DNA from: JBNAGF01 sp049801055
Lineage (GTDB): Bacteria; Pseudomonadota; Alphaproteobacteria; Rhodobacterales; Rhodobacteraceae
Length of the DNA stretch: 64,000 bases
NCBI RefSeq assembly: GCF_049801055.1
Contig: NZ_JBNAGF010000007.1
Location: 124,001-188,000 of the forward strand
Direction: 5' to 3'
The notes beneath the pieces are model-generated. The model did not search any database and had not been told where the DNA came from. It was given only the letters and a program-made list of their open reading frames with translations. This document shows, piece after piece, positions 1-8,930 of this stretch. Numbering within the stretch: the stretch's first letter is position 1; each line of letters begins with the position of its first letter. The position numbers and the translations under genes are program-made.

Positions 1-818
1 ATCAGGTCTGCATCCGCCACCAACGGCAGCAGATGTCTGTCGGCCAAAGGCGACAGTCCCACACCGCCGAGGCAGAGAGCATGATCCTCAGGAACGATGC
101 CCTTGGCCTTGTAGGTGGTTACAAAGGGGATGCCAAAATGTTCCAGAAAGGCCCGGACAACCCGATGAGATCCGTCCGAGAGCACATCAAGACCGATTAT
201 CGCAAACGGGCGCCGGGTTTCGCCCAGCCAATCCCGGGCCTGCTCGAGTTGCGATCCCTGCGGCAGGACCGGAGCAGCAGGTGTCAACCGGCGCAGACGC
301 GGCGGCGCCACGGGCGCATCGGCAACCGAGATTGGCACATCAATGTGAACCGGCCCGGGTCGGGATTGTGTCGCCAGCGAAACCGCCTTGTCGGCCACAA
401 TGTCAGCCCCGTCGACCGAAAGACGAAAGCTGCCTTTGGTGATCGGGCGGAAAACCTGTTCGTGATCCATTACTTGATGGGTGTAGGTCAGGGCTTCGTC
501 GGCGTCGACGCAGCCGGTCAACACGACCATTGGCACCCTGTCCTGAAGCGCGTTGGCCACGACGTTCACGCCATTCATTGCTCCGGGGCCCAGCGTTGCC
601 ACAAGGATCGCGGGGGCCCCGTCGCGGTGATGGACAGCTTCGGCCATGAAACCGGCCGCGTTCTCGTGTTTTGCCAGATGAAAGGCGATGCCCGCCTTCT
701 CCAGCGCGTCAACGAGGGTCAACACTTCTCCGCCTGGCATACCGAAGGCGTGGCGGCATCCGGCTTCGTAGAGCCGCCGGGCCAGGAGGTCGGCTGCGCG
801 GAGGATGGTGTCCTGCAT
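1..818 (-). CDS. Thiamine-diphosphate enzyme of the acetolactate synthase family (3' end outside window)
   Basis: Reading the minus strand from an ATG at 818 gives an open frame that runs off the left edge, about 272 residues. The N-terminal TPP-binding fold is clear: it starts MQDTILRAADLLARRLYEAG, then shows a GMPGG segment and the cofactor-activating glutamate in KHENAAGFMAEA near residue 52, followed by LGPGAMNGVN and a middle domain that begins near residue 190. The family includes acetolactate synthase, sulfoacetaldehyde acetyltransferase and benzoylformate decarboxylase, and the substrate cannot be decided from this half. It is transcribed away from the DUF302 gene. A second enzyme of the same superfamily lies at 1497 on the other strand. 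The family call is firm and the reaction is unknown. Confidence 0.85.
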   Translation of the reverse strand, partial: MQDTILRAADLLARRLYEAGCRHAFGMPGGEVLTLVDALEKAGIAFHLAKHENAAGFMAEAVHHRDGAPAILVATLGPGAMNGVNVVANALQDRVPMVVLTGCVDADEALTYTHQVMDHEQVFRPITKGSFRLSVDGADIVADKAVSLATQSRPGPVHIDVPISVADAPVAPPRLRRLTPAAPVLPQGSQLEQARDWLGETRRPFAIIGLDVLSDGSHRVVRAFLEHFGIPFVTTYKAKGIVPEDHALCLGGVGLSPLADRHLLPLVADADL

Positions 819-887
819 CAAGTTCGCTCCGTTGGTCTTTCTCTGCCGAAATTGCTGAGCGCAGAGGCAGGTGCAAGCCCGATCACG

Positions 888-1367
888 CTACTGTGACGGA
901 TTGACTGCGGTTTCCGCAACCTTGCGGAACGCGTCGTCCAGTTCGCTTGCGATCCCCGCGAGCGTGTCACCACCTGCATCAAGATAGGGGGCAAAGACAT
1001 GGCTTGGTCGTTTATAGGACAGGATCGCAGTTCCGTCCTTGTTTTCGGTGACATAGAACCGGATGGGAGCCTCGATCATGGCCGCCGTCGAGGTTTCCAG
1101 AACTCGAACGGCAAAATCATTGTTGAACGCGCCGATCACGCGGTTCCCGGGGATGGTGATACCGCGGTTCGCCGCCGCCTTGGTCGGGCCCGCCTGTGTC
1201 ACGACGATGAGCCCGTTTGCCGTGATCGCATCTACTGTCGCGCCGACCAGTTCAGAGTAACTGAGGCCGGTTGCGTATACTGCCCATCCCGGCCGATCGG
1301 CGAGATCGGAAGCCGAAGCGCCAATGGGCGCCAGTGCAAGCAGAGTGGCGAAGGAAAAACGCAGCAT
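888..1367 (-). CDS. DUF302 family secreted protein
   Basis: 159 residues if translation starts at the ATG at 1367. The frame is open further upstream, but only this start gives a clean signal peptide (MLRFSFATLLALAPIGASAS). The mature part has the DUF302 pattern: a Tyr-Ala-Thr-Gly-Leu-Ser-Tyr start, a VDAITANGLIVV helix-strand unit, then an FNNDFAVRVLETS segment and an RFYVTENKDGTAILSYKRPS strand pair. DUF302 proteins are small periplasmic or cytosolic domains of unknown function, often next to redox or sulfur genes. It stands between two TPP enzymes, one ahead on the same strand and one divergent, with no close operon link to either. Confidence 0.8.
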   Translation of the reverse strand: MLRFSFATLLALAPIGASASDLADRPGWAVYATGLSYSELVGATVDAITANGLIVVTQAGPTKAAANRGITIPGNRVIGAFNNDFAVRVLETSTAAMIEAPIRFYVTENKDGTAILSYKRPSHVFAPYLDAGGDTLAGIASELDDAFRKVAETAVNPSQ

Positions 1368-1496
1368 TGATGGTCCTCCAGTATTGGGGTCCCTTCCGTG
1401 ATGCCAGTTTTTTTGACTTCGTGGGGTCACATTCGCGTGCCCGTTTACGCAGCGTAGGATCCGGCTTAACGTTCGCGTCAACACGGAGGGATCCCT

Positions 1497-3050
1497 ATGT
1501 CGGAAATGAATGGTGCCGAGAGCCTTGTGCACAGCTTGTTGCGCAATGATGTGGATCTTTGCTTCACCAATCCCGGTACGTCTGAAATGCATTTTGTGGC
1601 GGCGCTCGACACCATTCCGGGTATGCGGTCGGTTCTTGCCTTGCACGAAGGCACCGCGACCGGCGCGGCAGATGGGTACTGGCGATTGGCCCGGCGTCCG
1701 GCCTGCACCTTGCTGCACCTCGGGCCGGGTTTGGCCAATGGGTTGTCGAACCTGCACAACGCGCGCAAGGCCGGGTCAGGCGTGGTCAATATTGTCGGCG
1801 AACATGCGACTTCTCATCTAGAATTGGACGCTCCGTTGGCGTCGGATATCGAAGGAATCGCCAGACCGGTTTCGCATTGGGTCGAGACTTCTGGACATCC
1901 CGCTATGGTCGGTTCCGATGCCGCGCGCGCTGTGCAGGCCGCGCGCACCGAACCGGGGCAGATCGCGACACTGATCCTTCCCGGTGATACCGCATGGCCT
2001 GCGGGGGGGCAGGTGGCCGGGAAACTGGAACCGCCGGCGCCAGTGGTTGCCGAGGAGCACCTTGTGGATCAGGCTGCGAACCTGCTTCGCAGCGAGGACA
2101 GCTTGCTGTTGCTCGGAGGCGAAGCCCTTACCGAACGCAACCTGCGGCGCGCCGGTGAGATAGCGGCAAGCACCGGATGCGCGCTTTTGTCGGAATGGTC
2201 CAATGCACGCACCGAACGGGGGGCTGGCCGAGTCTGGGTCGGCCGTGTGCCTTATCCGATTGATATTGCTATAGAGACTCTGTCGCGCTTTCGGCGGATC
2301 GTGCTGTTGGGTGCACGCGCGCCAATCGGGTTCTTTGCATATCCCGACAAGCCGGCAAAACTAACCCGCCCTGACTGCGAAATCCTGACCTTGGCGGATC
2401 CCGCAGCAGATCTGGCTGGAACCCTCGAGACCCTGCATTCCGCTCTGTGCTCCGGCACCAAGCAGACCGCCCGATTGGCCGAGCGTCGGTTTGCAGGCAT
2501 CCCCGTCGGAGCTCTGACACCCGAGAGCATCGGCGACGTGCTGTGCCATTCGATCCCAGAGAATGCGATCGTCGTAGATGAATCGATCACGTCGGGCCGG
2601 GTATTTGGAACCGCGACAGCTGGCGCTGCACCGCATACGTGGCTCAACAACTGCGGGGGATCAATCGGGTATTCTTTGCCAGCGGCAGTGGGTGCCGCAC
2701 TGGCATGCCCCGACCGAAAGATCCTGACACTTACCGGTGATGGCAGCGGCATGTATAACCCGCAGGCAATCTGGACGATGGCGCGCGAGGGGCTCGACGT
2801 CACCATGCTGATCTTTGCCAACCGGTCCTACGAGATTTTGCGAGGTGAGCTGACCAATGTTGGAGTAGCCAATCCGGGGCCGCGCGCCATTGATATGCTG
2901 TCGCTGGATCGTCCCGCACTCGATTGGGTCGCCTTGGCCCGTTCGATGGGGGCCGAAGCCTGCAGGGTCGAAAGCAACGTAGCACTGGTCCGGGCGCTCG
3001 AAGCCGGGTTCTCCACCAAAGGGCCGGTTCTGATCGAGGCTGTTCTTTAG
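1497..3050 (+). CDS. Acetolactate synthase-like TPP-dependent enzyme
   Basis: 517 residues, full length for the family. A GGAGGG-type ribosome site precedes the ATG at 1497. The N-terminal domain contains the cofactor-activating glutamate in LHEGTATGAADGY (about residue 50) and LGPGLANGLSNLHNAR. The C-terminal domain carries the Mg-TPP motif starting LTGDGSGMYNP (about residue 410) and ending FANRSYE, where the second part of the motif reads AN rather than NN. Such proteins are usually annotated as acetolactate synthase large subunits, but many are carboligases or decarboxylases of other 2-oxo acids. No ilvN-like small subunit is nearby, which argues against branched-chain amino acid synthesis. 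Convergent with the methyltransferase gene that ends 7 bases downstream. Confidence 0.85.
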   Translation: MSEMNGAESLVHSLLRNDVDLCFTNPGTSEMHFVAALDTIPGMRSVLALHEGTATGAADGYWRLARRPACTLLHLGPGLANGLSNLHNARKAGSGVVNIVGEHATSHLELDAPLASDIEGIARPVSHWVETSGHPAMVGSDAARAVQAARTEPGQIATLILPGDTAWPAGGQVAGKLEPPAPVVAEEHLVDQAANLLRSEDSLLLLGGEALTERNLRRAGEIAASTGCALLSEWSNARTERGAGRVWVGRVPYPIDIAIETLSRFRRIVLLGARAPIGFFAYPDKPAKLTRPDCEILTLADPAADLAGTLETLHSALCSGTKQTARLAERRFAGIPVGALTPESIGDVLCHSIPENAIVVDESITSGRVFGTATAGAAPHTWLNNCGGSIGYSLPAAVGAALACPDRKILTLTGDGSGMYNPQAIWTMAREGLDVTMLIFANRSYEILRGELTNVGVANPGPRAIDMLSLDRPALDWVALARSMGAEACRVESNVALVRALEAGFSTKGPVLIEAVL

Positions 3051-3056
3051 ATCTGA

Positions 3057-4175
3057 TCAACCGGGAAGAGGCGCGGTGCGGAACAACCTGACCTTCAATC
3101 CGCCATGCGCCACGGGCGGGCCGGTTTCAAGGAATGGCAGTCCGGTGGCCTTGGCGAGCCCGCTCTCCGATGTCACGATCCCGACACGCCACCCCGAAAA
3201 ACGGTCCATCAGCACTTTGCCGAGACTTCCGTAAAGCCCATAGAGAAGCTTCTTGTTGCCTATCCGGGCCCCGTAGGGCGGGTTGACGATCACCAGACCC
3301 GGCGGGCCTTCGGGGCGCTCAAGATCCGAGAATGCGGCCTGACGAAACTCGACCAGTCCGGATACCCCGGCCCGGCTGGCATTCCCCTCGCACCCACGGA
3401 TCGCGCCTGCATCCCGGTCGGATCCATAAAACTTCAGGTCGGTGTGAGCTGTAGGCACGCTATTGCGTATAGCCTCCCACTTGGTCCGATCGAAGCTGGC
3501 GAGTTGTTCAAAGGCGAAGCTCCGGCTTCGGCCCGGTAACAACCCGGCGGCAATCTCAGCCGCTTCCAGCACGAAGGTGCCTGAGCCACACATCGGGTCA
3601 AGCACAGGTTCAGTTCCGTCAAAGTCGCATTGGCGAAGGAGCAGCGCCGCCATAGTCTCGCGGAGAGGGGCCTTACCGACAAATTCCTTGTGGCCGCGCC
3701 TGTGCAGGCTTTCACCGGAGGTGTCGAGGCTGAACGTGCAGAGATCGTCTTCGATCCGCGCCTTGATCTGCAGAGGGGCGTCAGGTGCAATCTCAACACC
3801 AAGGCTTTCGCGCAGGGCGGTTTCGATACGCTGTTTCGCGGCGCCAGCGTGATAGATGCGAGACTTGCGGCACGTTACCTCTACCCGGAGTGGCACTTCG
3901 GGGCTCAGGGTTTCCTGCCAAGGAAACTTGCGGGCGCGTTTGTCGAGCTGCGCCAGATGCATGGCGCGAAAGGAACCCAGACGTACCAAAACGCGTGTCG
4001 CTCCGCGCAAGGTCAGGTTCGCGCGCCAAATCTCGGGCCAGTCGCCGCGCATCGATACGCCGCCGGGCACTTGCTTGACTGCGGAAAAACCCGCTGATCG
4101 CGCTTCATCTGCTAGGGCGGCTTCAAGACCTGGGAGGCCAACCAGAAAGATTTCGAATTCCGATGCGTGTTCCAT
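3057..4175 (-). CDS. THUMP-domain class I RNA methyltransferase (RlmL/YcbY-like)
   Basis: 372 residues. The N-terminal third is a ferredoxin-like plus THUMP RNA-binding module (FLVGLPGLEAALADEARSAG and a strand-rich part up to about residue 165). The C-terminal part is a Rossmann SAM methyltransferase with LDPMCGSGTFVLEAA as motif I near residue 190 and the catalytic VIVNPPYGARIG motif near residue 300. The NPPY motif marks an N-methyltransferase acting on exocyclic amino groups, and the family relative RlmL makes m2G in 23S rRNA. The E. coli enzyme has an extra C-terminal methyltransferase domain; this protein is the short single-domain form common in alphaproteobacteria. Its exact target base is not known. 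Confidence 0.88.
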   Translation of the reverse strand: MEHASEFEIFLVGLPGLEAALADEARSAGFSAVKQVPGGVSMRGDWPEIWRANLTLRGATRVLVRLGSFRAMHLAQLDKRARKFPWQETLSPEVPLRVEVTCRKSRIYHAGAAKQRIETALRESLGVEIAPDAPLQIKARIEDDLCTFSLDTSGESLHRRGHKEFVGKAPLRETMAALLLRQCDFDGTEPVLDPMCGSGTFVLEAAEIAAGLLPGRSRSFAFEQLASFDRTKWEAIRNSVPTAHTDLKFYGSDRDAGAIRGCEGNASRAGVSGLVEFRQAAFSDLERPEGPPGLVIVNPPYGARIGNKKLLYGLYGSLGKVLMDRFSGWRVGIVTSESGLAKATGLPFLETGPPVAHGGLKVRLFRTAPLPG

Positions 4176-4224
4176 GGCGTCTGTCTAAGTGGAGTTGGCC
4201 CGGGTTGCGAGGCTCATTCGCCTG

Positions 4225-6441
4225 TCAATCCGCCACAGAGACCAGAAAGCCCTGCAGCGTTGCCGGATCGATTGGCTTGTGGAGCAGCGGCACACCCAAT
4301 TCCCGTGCCTCGTGCAGAAGCTCGGGATTGCGGTTGGCCGAAATCAGGCATGCGGGAAGAGGGCCGCAGCGTTGTCGAAGTCGACGGATTGCGCCGGATC
4401 CTTCGCTTCCGCCATCCAGCTGCATGTCGGCTACGATCACATCAGGCGCCACGCCGATTTCGTCCAACAGCGCGAGCGCTTCGCTCTCGGTTTCACTTGG
4501 CAGGACGTTCACCCCCCACTTTTCCATTGTCAAAGTGAGTGCGTCCCGCAGATCGGTATCGTTTTCGATCAACAGAACTATCAGATTGTGCAGTTTGCCG
4601 CCTGAAATCTCGCTGTTTTCGCGGTCTCTGCCGCCTGTTTCGGCATCTGCGACATCTTCCTTGGATGCGCGGGGTACGTCCACCCGGAATACCGATCCGC
4701 GGCCGACCTCTGAAGTGAGCGCCAGAGGATGGCGCAGCAACGCGCAGGCCCGATCAACGATAGCTAATCCCAATCCCATCCCATCTGCGGCGCTGGCCGA
4801 GGCGTTCAGTCGCTGAAACTCGCCGAAGATCGTTTCTTGCTCGCTTTCAGCAATGCCGGGGCCGGTATCCCAGACCTCCACCCGCACGGTGCGGCCCCGC
4901 TGTCGGGCACCGACCAGAACCCGGCCCTCGTCGGTGTAACGGATGGCATTCATCATCAGATTTTGGAGAACCCGGCGCAGATAGGTTGCATCGCTGCGCA
5001 CCAGGGCCCCGGTGGGCAGAACGCGAAAATCCAGCTGTTTGGCTTCGGCCATCGGACGCAACTCGTCCCGCAACTGTCGCAAAATCAGGTCGAGGCTTAC
5101 CGTCGTCACGTGAACGCTGGCTTGACCGGAATCCAGTTTGGAGATGTCCAGCAGAGCCGACAGGATGTTTTCGACGCTTTGCAGCGCGGCTGAAGCCCGG
5201 CCCACCACAGTACGGGCTTGCGCATCCTGCACTTCCGGCTCCAGCGACGCGACATAGAGTTTGGCCGCCGAGAGGGGTTGCAGAAGGTCATGCGAGGCAG
5301 CCGCCACAAACCGAGTTTTTGAGGCATTGGCCCGTTCTGCTTCCGACAGGGCGTCTTCCAGTTCGAGTGTCCGCTCCAGCACGCGTTGTTCCAGGGTTTC
5401 TTTTGCCTCAGCCATGGCGCGAATAGCCTGCCGTTCCGCCGTTACGTCGGTGAAACTGATAACAAACCCGCCATCGGGCATCTGCTGCATGAACACGGTC
5501 AGGACCAGCCCCGTGTTGCTCTGGATTTCAAAGGATAGCGGGGCGCGCTTACCGTCCAAGCTGGGCCAGGCTTCGATCTGCTGGTGAGAAACTTCGCCGA
5601 TGAATCGGTAATCGTTCTGCATTCGGTCGAGAATGGTGCTGAAACGGCTTCCGATGTGAAATCGCCCAACCGGAATGGAAAGCAACTCGCCGACTCGGCG
5701 GTTCCAGCCGACGAGATGCCCGAGGTTGTCGAAAATGCAGACGCCCTGCTTGAGATGCTCCAGCGTGGCCCGGATCAGACGCGCCTGATCGTCAAGGATC
5801 CGTTCGCGTTCCTGCCGTTCCAAGCGCATGATGTCGGTGACGTCGGTTTGCAGGATAACCGTGCCGCCGTCAGGTGTTCGACGTTCACTGACCTGAACCC
5901 AGCGCCGCCCAGTCATCCGCACGTTGAAGATGACACTGGGCTCGGCGTGATGCGCCATTCGCTGTCGGGCCCAGTCTTCGGTCGTGCTGTTTTCGGGAAG
6001 GGACAGGAACACGCTGCCGGATACGGTCTGAACGTAGTCTGAAAAGCTCAGCCCCGGGTTCAGATCCCGGCGAATGTCGGGCATGTGCATGCCAAACCGG
6101 CTGTTGCACATGACCAGCACGTCATCCGGGCTGAACAGGGCAAAGCCCTCCTGCACGGTTTCGATCGCGTTTGCCAGATTCTGGCGTGCGGCTTCGGTTT
6201 CACGATTGGCGACGGCGAGCTGAGCGTTTGACTCGTTGAGCAGTTCAAGTGCCCGCTCCAGATCACGGGTCCGCGCCCGGACTTCCTCCTCTAGCAAAAC
6301 CGCGCGCTGGAACTGCGAATAGGCAAGACCAGAAGCGTTCGTATCCTGTTCAACCCTTCGCATCAGGGTTTCGACAATCTTCAGCAGCTTCTCATTTTGC
6401 CGAGGCAGGCTGTCGGAGGGGTTGATCAGAGAATGCGTCAC
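4225..6441 (-). CDS. PAS-domain hybrid histidine kinase (NahK-like)
   Basis: About 738 residues from the GTG at 6441, which has a GAGG ribosome site 9 bases ahead and lies just past the stop of the FIST gene (6446). The order is: an N-terminal coiled coil (ARTRDLERALELLNESNAQL), two PAS-like sensor domains (about 85-200 and 215-335), a HisKA domain with the phospho-accepting His in AASHDLLQPLSAAK (about 380), an HATPase domain with NLMMNAIRYTDEG and VWDTGPGI, and a C-terminal receiver domain with the phospho-accepting Asp in VIVADMQLDGG. There is no membrane segment, so the kinase is cytosolic. The same architecture and FIST partner are found in NahK of Pseudomonas, whose activity is controlled by the NO-binding FIST protein NosP. 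A role in NO sensing is inferred from that pairing and from the denitrification neighbours. Confidence 0.85.
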   Translation of the reverse strand: MTHSLINPSDSLPRQNEKLLKIVETLMRRVEQDTNASGLAYSQFQRAVLLEEEVRARTRDLERALELLNESNAQLAVANRETEAARQNLANAIETVQEGFALFSPDDVLVMCNSRFGMHMPDIRRDLNPGLSFSDYVQTVSGSVFLSLPENSTTEDWARQRMAHHAEPSVIFNVRMTGRRWVQVSERRTPDGGTVILQTDVTDIMRLERQERERILDDQARLIRATLEHLKQGVCIFDNLGHLVGWNRRVGELLSIPVGRFHIGSRFSTILDRMQNDYRFIGEVSHQQIEAWPSLDGKRAPLSFEIQSNTGLVLTVFMQQMPDGGFVISFTDVTAERQAIRAMAEAKETLEQRVLERTLELEDALSEAERANASKTRFVAAASHDLLQPLSAAKLYVASLEPEVQDAQARTVVGRASAALQSVENILSALLDISKLDSGQASVHVTTVSLDLILRQLRDELRPMAEAKQLDFRVLPTGALVRSDATYLRRVLQNLMMNAIRYTDEGRVLVGARQRGRTVRVEVWDTGPGIAESEQETIFGEFQRLNASASAADGMGLGLAIVDRACALLRHPLALTSEVGRGSVFRVDVPRASKEDVADAETGGRDRENSEISGGKLHNLIVLLIENDTDLRDALTLTMEKWGVNVLPSETESEALALLDEIGVAPDVIVADMQLDGGSEGSGAIRRLRQRCGPLPACLISANRNPELLHEARELGVPLLHKPIDPATLQGFLVSVAD

Positions 6442-6445
6442 CAGT

Positions 6446-7609
6446 TCACACCTCAGCCGGCGGGTAGATCGCAACCCCGGTCAGGGTCTGGTTCACATGC
6501 ATAGAGTTTACCTGCTCGCCGTAGGTGCAGAACCCGACGACCCGGTTGTCTGCAAGGATCTGCGAGATTTCCCGGGTTTTCTGCTTCTGCTGTGCTTCCA
6601 TCCTGCGGAGTATGCAGTCACAGGCGAGGATGATGTCTGGGCGGGCAGATGCCGATAGTCCATGCATCTCGGATTTCAGGTGTTCGACCATGTCCTGAGT
6701 ATCGGCCAGCGTCAGGACCACGCCTTCGTCGATGGCGGAAAAGAACACCAAGTCTCCGTTTTCGGCCACACGCTGTATCGACCGAACGTGGTGCTGATCT
6801 CCGAACCTCACAACAACAGGGTGGGCCGCAAAGGTGAATGTGGTCAGTTGTTCGGAATCCTTGCCCAGCAGGCGGGCATATTCGCGCGCTGCAGGTTCGG
6901 CATTTATTTCGTGCACAATTCGCGCCGCGGGATTTGCACCGGTAACCACCATTCGCTGCTCGGTTGGAACCAGATGATCGGTTTTGAACACCTTGATCGG
7001 GCACCGCGTGCGGATTTGAACCAATACAGCGGCGTTCGTAACTGCCCGGCCACCGCAAAGGATGAAGGTCGGGCCAAAAGCCGTCCCGTCGCCTGCCGAT
7101 CCGCCAAACAGTGGCACCGGGCCAAGGCTTGGTCCGAGATTGGCAACCAGTGCATCTTCCTTGAGCGAATGCCCGTCCACTAGTAACAGGGCGAATTCAG
7201 AGGCCCAGTCCGGTTCCTCTCGGATCATCTCGTTCCGGTTGCGGACGTTTTGATCGTTCAGGGCTTCCGTGTCATAGCCTGAAAGATCCGGGATTGGCAG
7301 GATCCGGGAACAGAAATGGCTGCGTGGCAGCAGTACGGCAACGATTCCACCGTCGGAATACCCCTGATCGGCAAGCTCGCCTGCCGTAGTGCAGCCGACG
7401 ACCCGCGCGGGTGCAAACAGTCTGTCGGCCTCAGCCGCCAGATGATTGATGTCCTTCGTAGGCGATACGAACAGAACGACGAGATCACCAGCCCCGGCAG
7501 CAAGGTCTCGGGCAAGATCTGAGAGGGAATTGGCCGCATTCGTGCTGGCAAAAGCCGATCGCACGATTTCTCCGGCGCCGGAAAGCGCCTGGACAAGCCC
7601 ATGACCCAT
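6446..7609 (-). CDS. FIST N/C domain sensor protein (NosP-like)
   Basis: 387 residues. The N-terminal FIST domain (about 20-225) shows DLVVLFVSPTKD and VVGCTTAGELADQGYSDGG, and the FIST_C domain (about 230-375) shows EYARLLGKDSEQLTTF and ends with VGFCTYGEQVNSMH. FIST proteins are intracellular ligand-sensing partners of kinases. One of them, NosP, binds heme and NO and inhibits or activates its co-transcribed hybrid kinase. Here the stop codon is 5 bases before the GTG start of the PAS hybrid kinase, so they form one operon, with the LuxR-type regulator just upstream. Heme binding cannot be proven from sequence. The family call is firm and the NO role is an inference from synteny. Confidence 0.85.
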   Translation of the reverse strand: MGHGLVQALSGAGEIVRSAFASTNAANSLSDLARDLAAGAGDLVVLFVSPTKDINHLAAEADRLFAPARVVGCTTAGELADQGYSDGGIVAVLLPRSHFCSRILPIPDLSGYDTEALNDQNVRNRNEMIREEPDWASEFALLLVDGHSLKEDALVANLGPSLGPVPLFGGSAGDGTAFGPTFILCGGRAVTNAAVLVQIRTRCPIKVFKTDHLVPTEQRMVVTGANPAARIVHEINAEPAAREYARLLGKDSEQLTTFTFAAHPVVVRFGDQHHVRSIQRVAENGDLVFFSAIDEGVVLTLADTQDMVEHLKSEMHGLSASARPDIILACDCILRRMEAQQKQKTREISQILADNRVVGFCTYGEQVNSMHVNQTLTGVAIYPPAEV

Positions 7610-7651
7610 CAGAACTCCTCCCCGGTCATCCGTCCGCGAATGGTATGCAGG

Positions 7652-8347
7652 TCAGGCGCGGTCTTGCAAGACGTTGTCGAAACTCGTTTCCTTGGCAATC
7701 AGGGCCGCTTGCGTCCGGCTTTGTACACCGAGTTTCCGCATGATGGCGGTGACATGCGCCTTGACCGTGGTTTCGGCGATCGACAGGTCATAGGCGATCT
7801 GCTTGTTTAGCTTTCCCTCGCAGATCAATTGCAGGATGCGGGCCTGTTGGTTCGTCAACGACGCGAGCCGGGTTGCGGCATCGTCCGGGTCTGCCGACTC
7901 CTCCCGGTCCAGCAGCACATATCCGGGTGGTATGAAACGCTGGCCCTTGCGAAGGGCCTCGAAGGCCGCGCGAAATACCTCTCGCTGGCTGTGTTTTGGC
8001 ACGAAACCTGCTGCCCCGGCATGGATGGCCGAACTTATAACCCGATTGTCGGCCATCGACGAAACGACGATGATCGGAACTTTGACGACGTTTTTCAGAC
8101 GGATCAGTCCTTCAAGCCCGTTTACGTCCGGCAGGTTCAGATCCAGAACGATCACATCTGGGGAGCCGTCTCCCGAGATTTTCTCAAGTGCAGAAACAAG
8201 ATCGGGTGCAGTATCCGACCTGTTCAAACCGATCGTGGCCTGAAGCGTCATGGCCAGCGCGTCGCAAAAGAGCGGGTGATCATCCACGATCAGGGCCGAG
8301 TGAAATACTCTTTCGGAATGATCTGGGTGTTCGGGCATCTGGACCAT
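7652..8347 (-). CDS. LuxR/NarL-type response regulator
   Basis: 231 residues. The N-terminal receiver domain has the phosphorylation site in VIVLDLNLPDVNGLEGL (about residue 60) and the switch residues in VPIIVVSS and GFVPKHSQ. The C-terminal LuxR helix-turn-helix is LTNQQARILQLICEGKLNKQ followed by AHVTAIMRKLGVQSRTQAA. It sits 43 bases upstream of the FIST gene and is read in the same direction, so it is the likely output partner of the PAS hybrid kinase. Two in-frame ATGs (8347 and 8338) could start it, and neither has a clear ribosome site. The target genes are unknown. No Dnr-type box lies in front of it, so this operon is probably not part of the Dnr regulon. Confidence 0.88.
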   Translation of the reverse strand: MVQMPEHPDHSERVFHSALIVDDHPLFCDALAMTLQATIGLNRSDTAPDLVSALEKISGDGSPDVIVLDLNLPDVNGLEGLIRLKNVVKVPIIVVSSMADNRVISSAIHAGAAGFVPKHSQREVFRAAFEALRKGQRFIPPGYVLLDREESADPDDAATRLASLTNQQARILQLICEGKLNKQIAYDLSIAETTVKAHVTAIMRKLGVQSRTQAALIAKETSFDNVLQDRA

Positions 8348-8455
8348 GGATTGTTACGGGCGCATTCAAATTGGTTTGGTGTGAAGGCAAGCCTAACAAG
8401 GCACCGATAAGGGCACCAGACGTCGAAAAGTCGTAGCTGAGCGGGAAGGCCCGGA

Positions 8456-8734
8456 TTACCCCTCGGCCTCGTCTATCAGTCCGCGCAACCATCGCCCAGC
8501 TAGCCATGTGGCCGGAACGCCGAGCGGTATCGCCCAGAGGATCGCCGGGAGGGGCGGCAAAGCCGGCCAGCCCAGCACCTGCCACATCAGGCCAAGCAGA
8601 AACAGGTTGATGGCAACGGTCAGGGCAACCGCCGGATAGAGCAGCAGCGCCAGTTTCCAAACCGGCCAGCGCCCGTTTTTCGGGTTGCCCTCAGGCACCC
8701 GTGCATTTCCTGACGGAGATTCGGTCGAAATCAT
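8456..8734 (-). CDS. Small membrane protein in the nnrS neighbourhood
   Basis: 92 residues with two hydrophobic segments (about 26-52, LALLLYPAVALTVAINLFLL onwards, and 58-78) and a charged cytosolic C-terminus (GRWLRGLIDEAEG). I do not recognise a family. It follows the 64-residue ORF by one base, so the pair is likely co-transcribed leftwards from the promoter shared with nnrS, where a TTGACTTTCGTTAA box lies at 9059. A role linked to nitrosative stress or denitrification is only suggested by this position. Confidence 0.6.
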   Translation of the reverse strand: MISTESPSGNARVPEGNPKNGRWPVWKLALLLYPAVALTVAINLFLLGLMWQVLGWPALPPLPAILWAIPLGVPATWLAGRWLRGLIDEAEG

Positions 8735-8735
8735 T

Positions 8736-8930
8736 CTATTCCCCTGATTGCTTGAACATGGGCGGCCGTTTCATCTTCGCGCGGGTATTGTTCTCATAAA
8801 TGATCAATGCGCCAGCATCGTCCGTGGGCGTCCAGGGACGCCCGGCGATACATCCAATAAGGCCGTCATTGGGGCTGTGATTGCCAGCCCGGTTCGGCAG
8901 TTGACGCATTTGTTCTGTCAGGCGGAACAT
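8736..8930 (-). CDS. 64-residue ORF with a nirJ-like start
   Basis: The reading frame begins MFRLTEQMRQL, nearly the same as the first residues of the NirJ protein at 14012 (MFRLTEYMHQL). The match continues into the upstream DNA, including the identical stretch GGCTGAAACCATGTTCCGCC around the start codon. After residue 11 the similarity to NirJ stops. The rest (GRPWTPTDDAGALIIYENNT and a basic tail) has no family I recognise. It may be a short real gene that inherited a nirJ translation start through recombination, or a chance frame over a remnant. The tight spacing to the next gene favours a translated ORF. Confidence 0.5.
   Translation of the reverse strand: MFRLTEQMRQLPNRAGNHSPNDGLIGCIAGRPWTPTDDAGALIIYENNTRAKMKRPPMFKQSGE

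Noticed and set aside
33..896. Plus-strand frame at the left edge
   Set aside because: It lies opposite an open minus-strand frame that contains clear TPP-enzyme motifs and runs off the window.
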